This document shows positions 63,991-64,000 of a DNA stretch of 64,000 nt, in pieces. Position 1 is the stretch's first letter. Each line of letters opens with the position of its first letter. Under the pieces are notes generated by a model that saw only the letters and a program-made list of their open reading frames with translations, did no database searches and had not been told where the DNA came from. The DNA comes from a bacterium (GTDB lineage: Bacteria; Vulcanimicrobiota; Xenobia; Xenobiales; JADMJV01): assembly GCA_018266105.1 (NCBI GenBank), contig JAFEBA010000081.1, positions 1 to 64,000 on the forward strand. Reading direction: 5' to 3'. Both the position numbers and the translations under genes were made by a program.

Positions 63991-64000
63991 GCTCCCACCC

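Noticed and set aside
1..64000. Genome-wide reassignment of TGA to an amino acid
   Set aside because: TGA ends many genes at sensible family lengths (for example the diguanylate cyclase at 6001, the CRP-like gene at 49621 and the SpoIIE-type gene at 34191), so it is a working stop codon.
1..64000. tRNA, rRNA, CRISPR arrays, insertion sequences, integrase or att sites
   Set aside because: I looked for clover-leaf arms with CCA-type ends, regular spaced repeats and transposase or integrase motifs and saw none. Absence is judged by eye, not by a covariance search.

Overview
The window is a compact, moderately GC-rich bacterial chromosome segment holding about 55 protein genes. I saw no rRNA, tRNA, CRISPR array or transposase. 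The host looks like a diderm with facultative or fluctuating oxygen exposure. It has an outer-membrane porin tethered by an SLH domain, type IV prepilin-like genes, an H-NOX nitric-oxide sensor, NnrS, two CcoG-type iron-sulfur membrane proteins and an oxygen-sensitive pyruvate:ferredoxin/flavodoxin oxidoreductase. SLH-porins occur in Cyanobacteria and relatives, Deinococcota, Armatimonadota, Eremiobacterota and a few other phyla. The sequence alone does not let me choose among them.

The dominant theme is one regulon. I count 25 copies of an FNR/Anr-type palindrome, consensus TGATCNNGATCA and usually followed by TA, almost all intergenic. At about twenty of them a plausible -10 hexamer lies at the spacing expected for an activator centred at -41.5. 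At about a dozen genes the predicted transcription start coincides with the start codon or lies within 1-4 nt of it, so these mRNAs should be leaderless. A likely regulator is encoded here (3160-3840). It has an N-terminal cysteine cluster and an FNR-type recognition helix, and it carries the site at its own promoter. Targets include nine universal stress proteins, CBS-pair proteins, a macrodomain/metallo-beta-lactamase pair, NifJ, Lon, PEP carboxykinase, NnrS-CcoG, radical SAM enzymes, rhodaneses and a porin. The overall logic resembles a hypoxia/NO dormancy regulon such as mycobacterial DosR, but built on an FNR-type factor.

Layout. 1-4.4 kb: mgtA, universal stress proteins (USPs), a candidate small RNA and the FNR-like regulator. 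4.4-12.3 kb: GGDEF, CBS, PLP enzyme, radical SAM, macrodomain, MBL nuclease, USP and DUF1269. 12.3-22.2 kb: signalling block (Aer-type PAS, soluble chemoreceptor, H-NOX with its HNOBA kinase, CcoG-NnrS, a large hybrid kinase). 22.2-29.8 kb: VOC protein, NirV-like protein plus radical SAM, Abi/HEPN protein, SLH porin and small proteins. 29.8-36.8 kb: NifJ, SpoIIE phosphatase, Lon and STAS. 36.8-49.6 kb: USP/OsmC operon, chromate transporter, rhodanese, TPR protein, PEPCK, kinase and a second CRP/FNR regulator. 49.6-58.7 kb: rhodanese, two sensor kinases, CoA-disulfide-reductase-like enzyme, second CcoG and an amidotransferase. 58.8-64 kb: prepilin-like cluster, a 40-residue membrane peptide, an ArsR regulator and a USP.

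Three observations look new. First, two genes carry an in-frame TGA exactly where their family has a conserved cysteine: the active site of a secreted rhodanese (TGA 39979-39981) and the TCP motif of a DUF6132-like two-helix membrane protein (TGA 57732-57734). Each is followed by a hairpin at selenocysteine-insertion distance, so both are candidate selenoproteins. Second, two short transcripts (about 3024-3083 and 42512-42601) lie between an FNR-type promoter and an intrinsic terminator. A third RNA of the same plan lies near 63234-63320. All three carry a GTCTCC element that could pair with Shine-Dalgarno sequences. Third, a 41-bp block of unknown function occurs twice (48860-48900 and 63950-63990).
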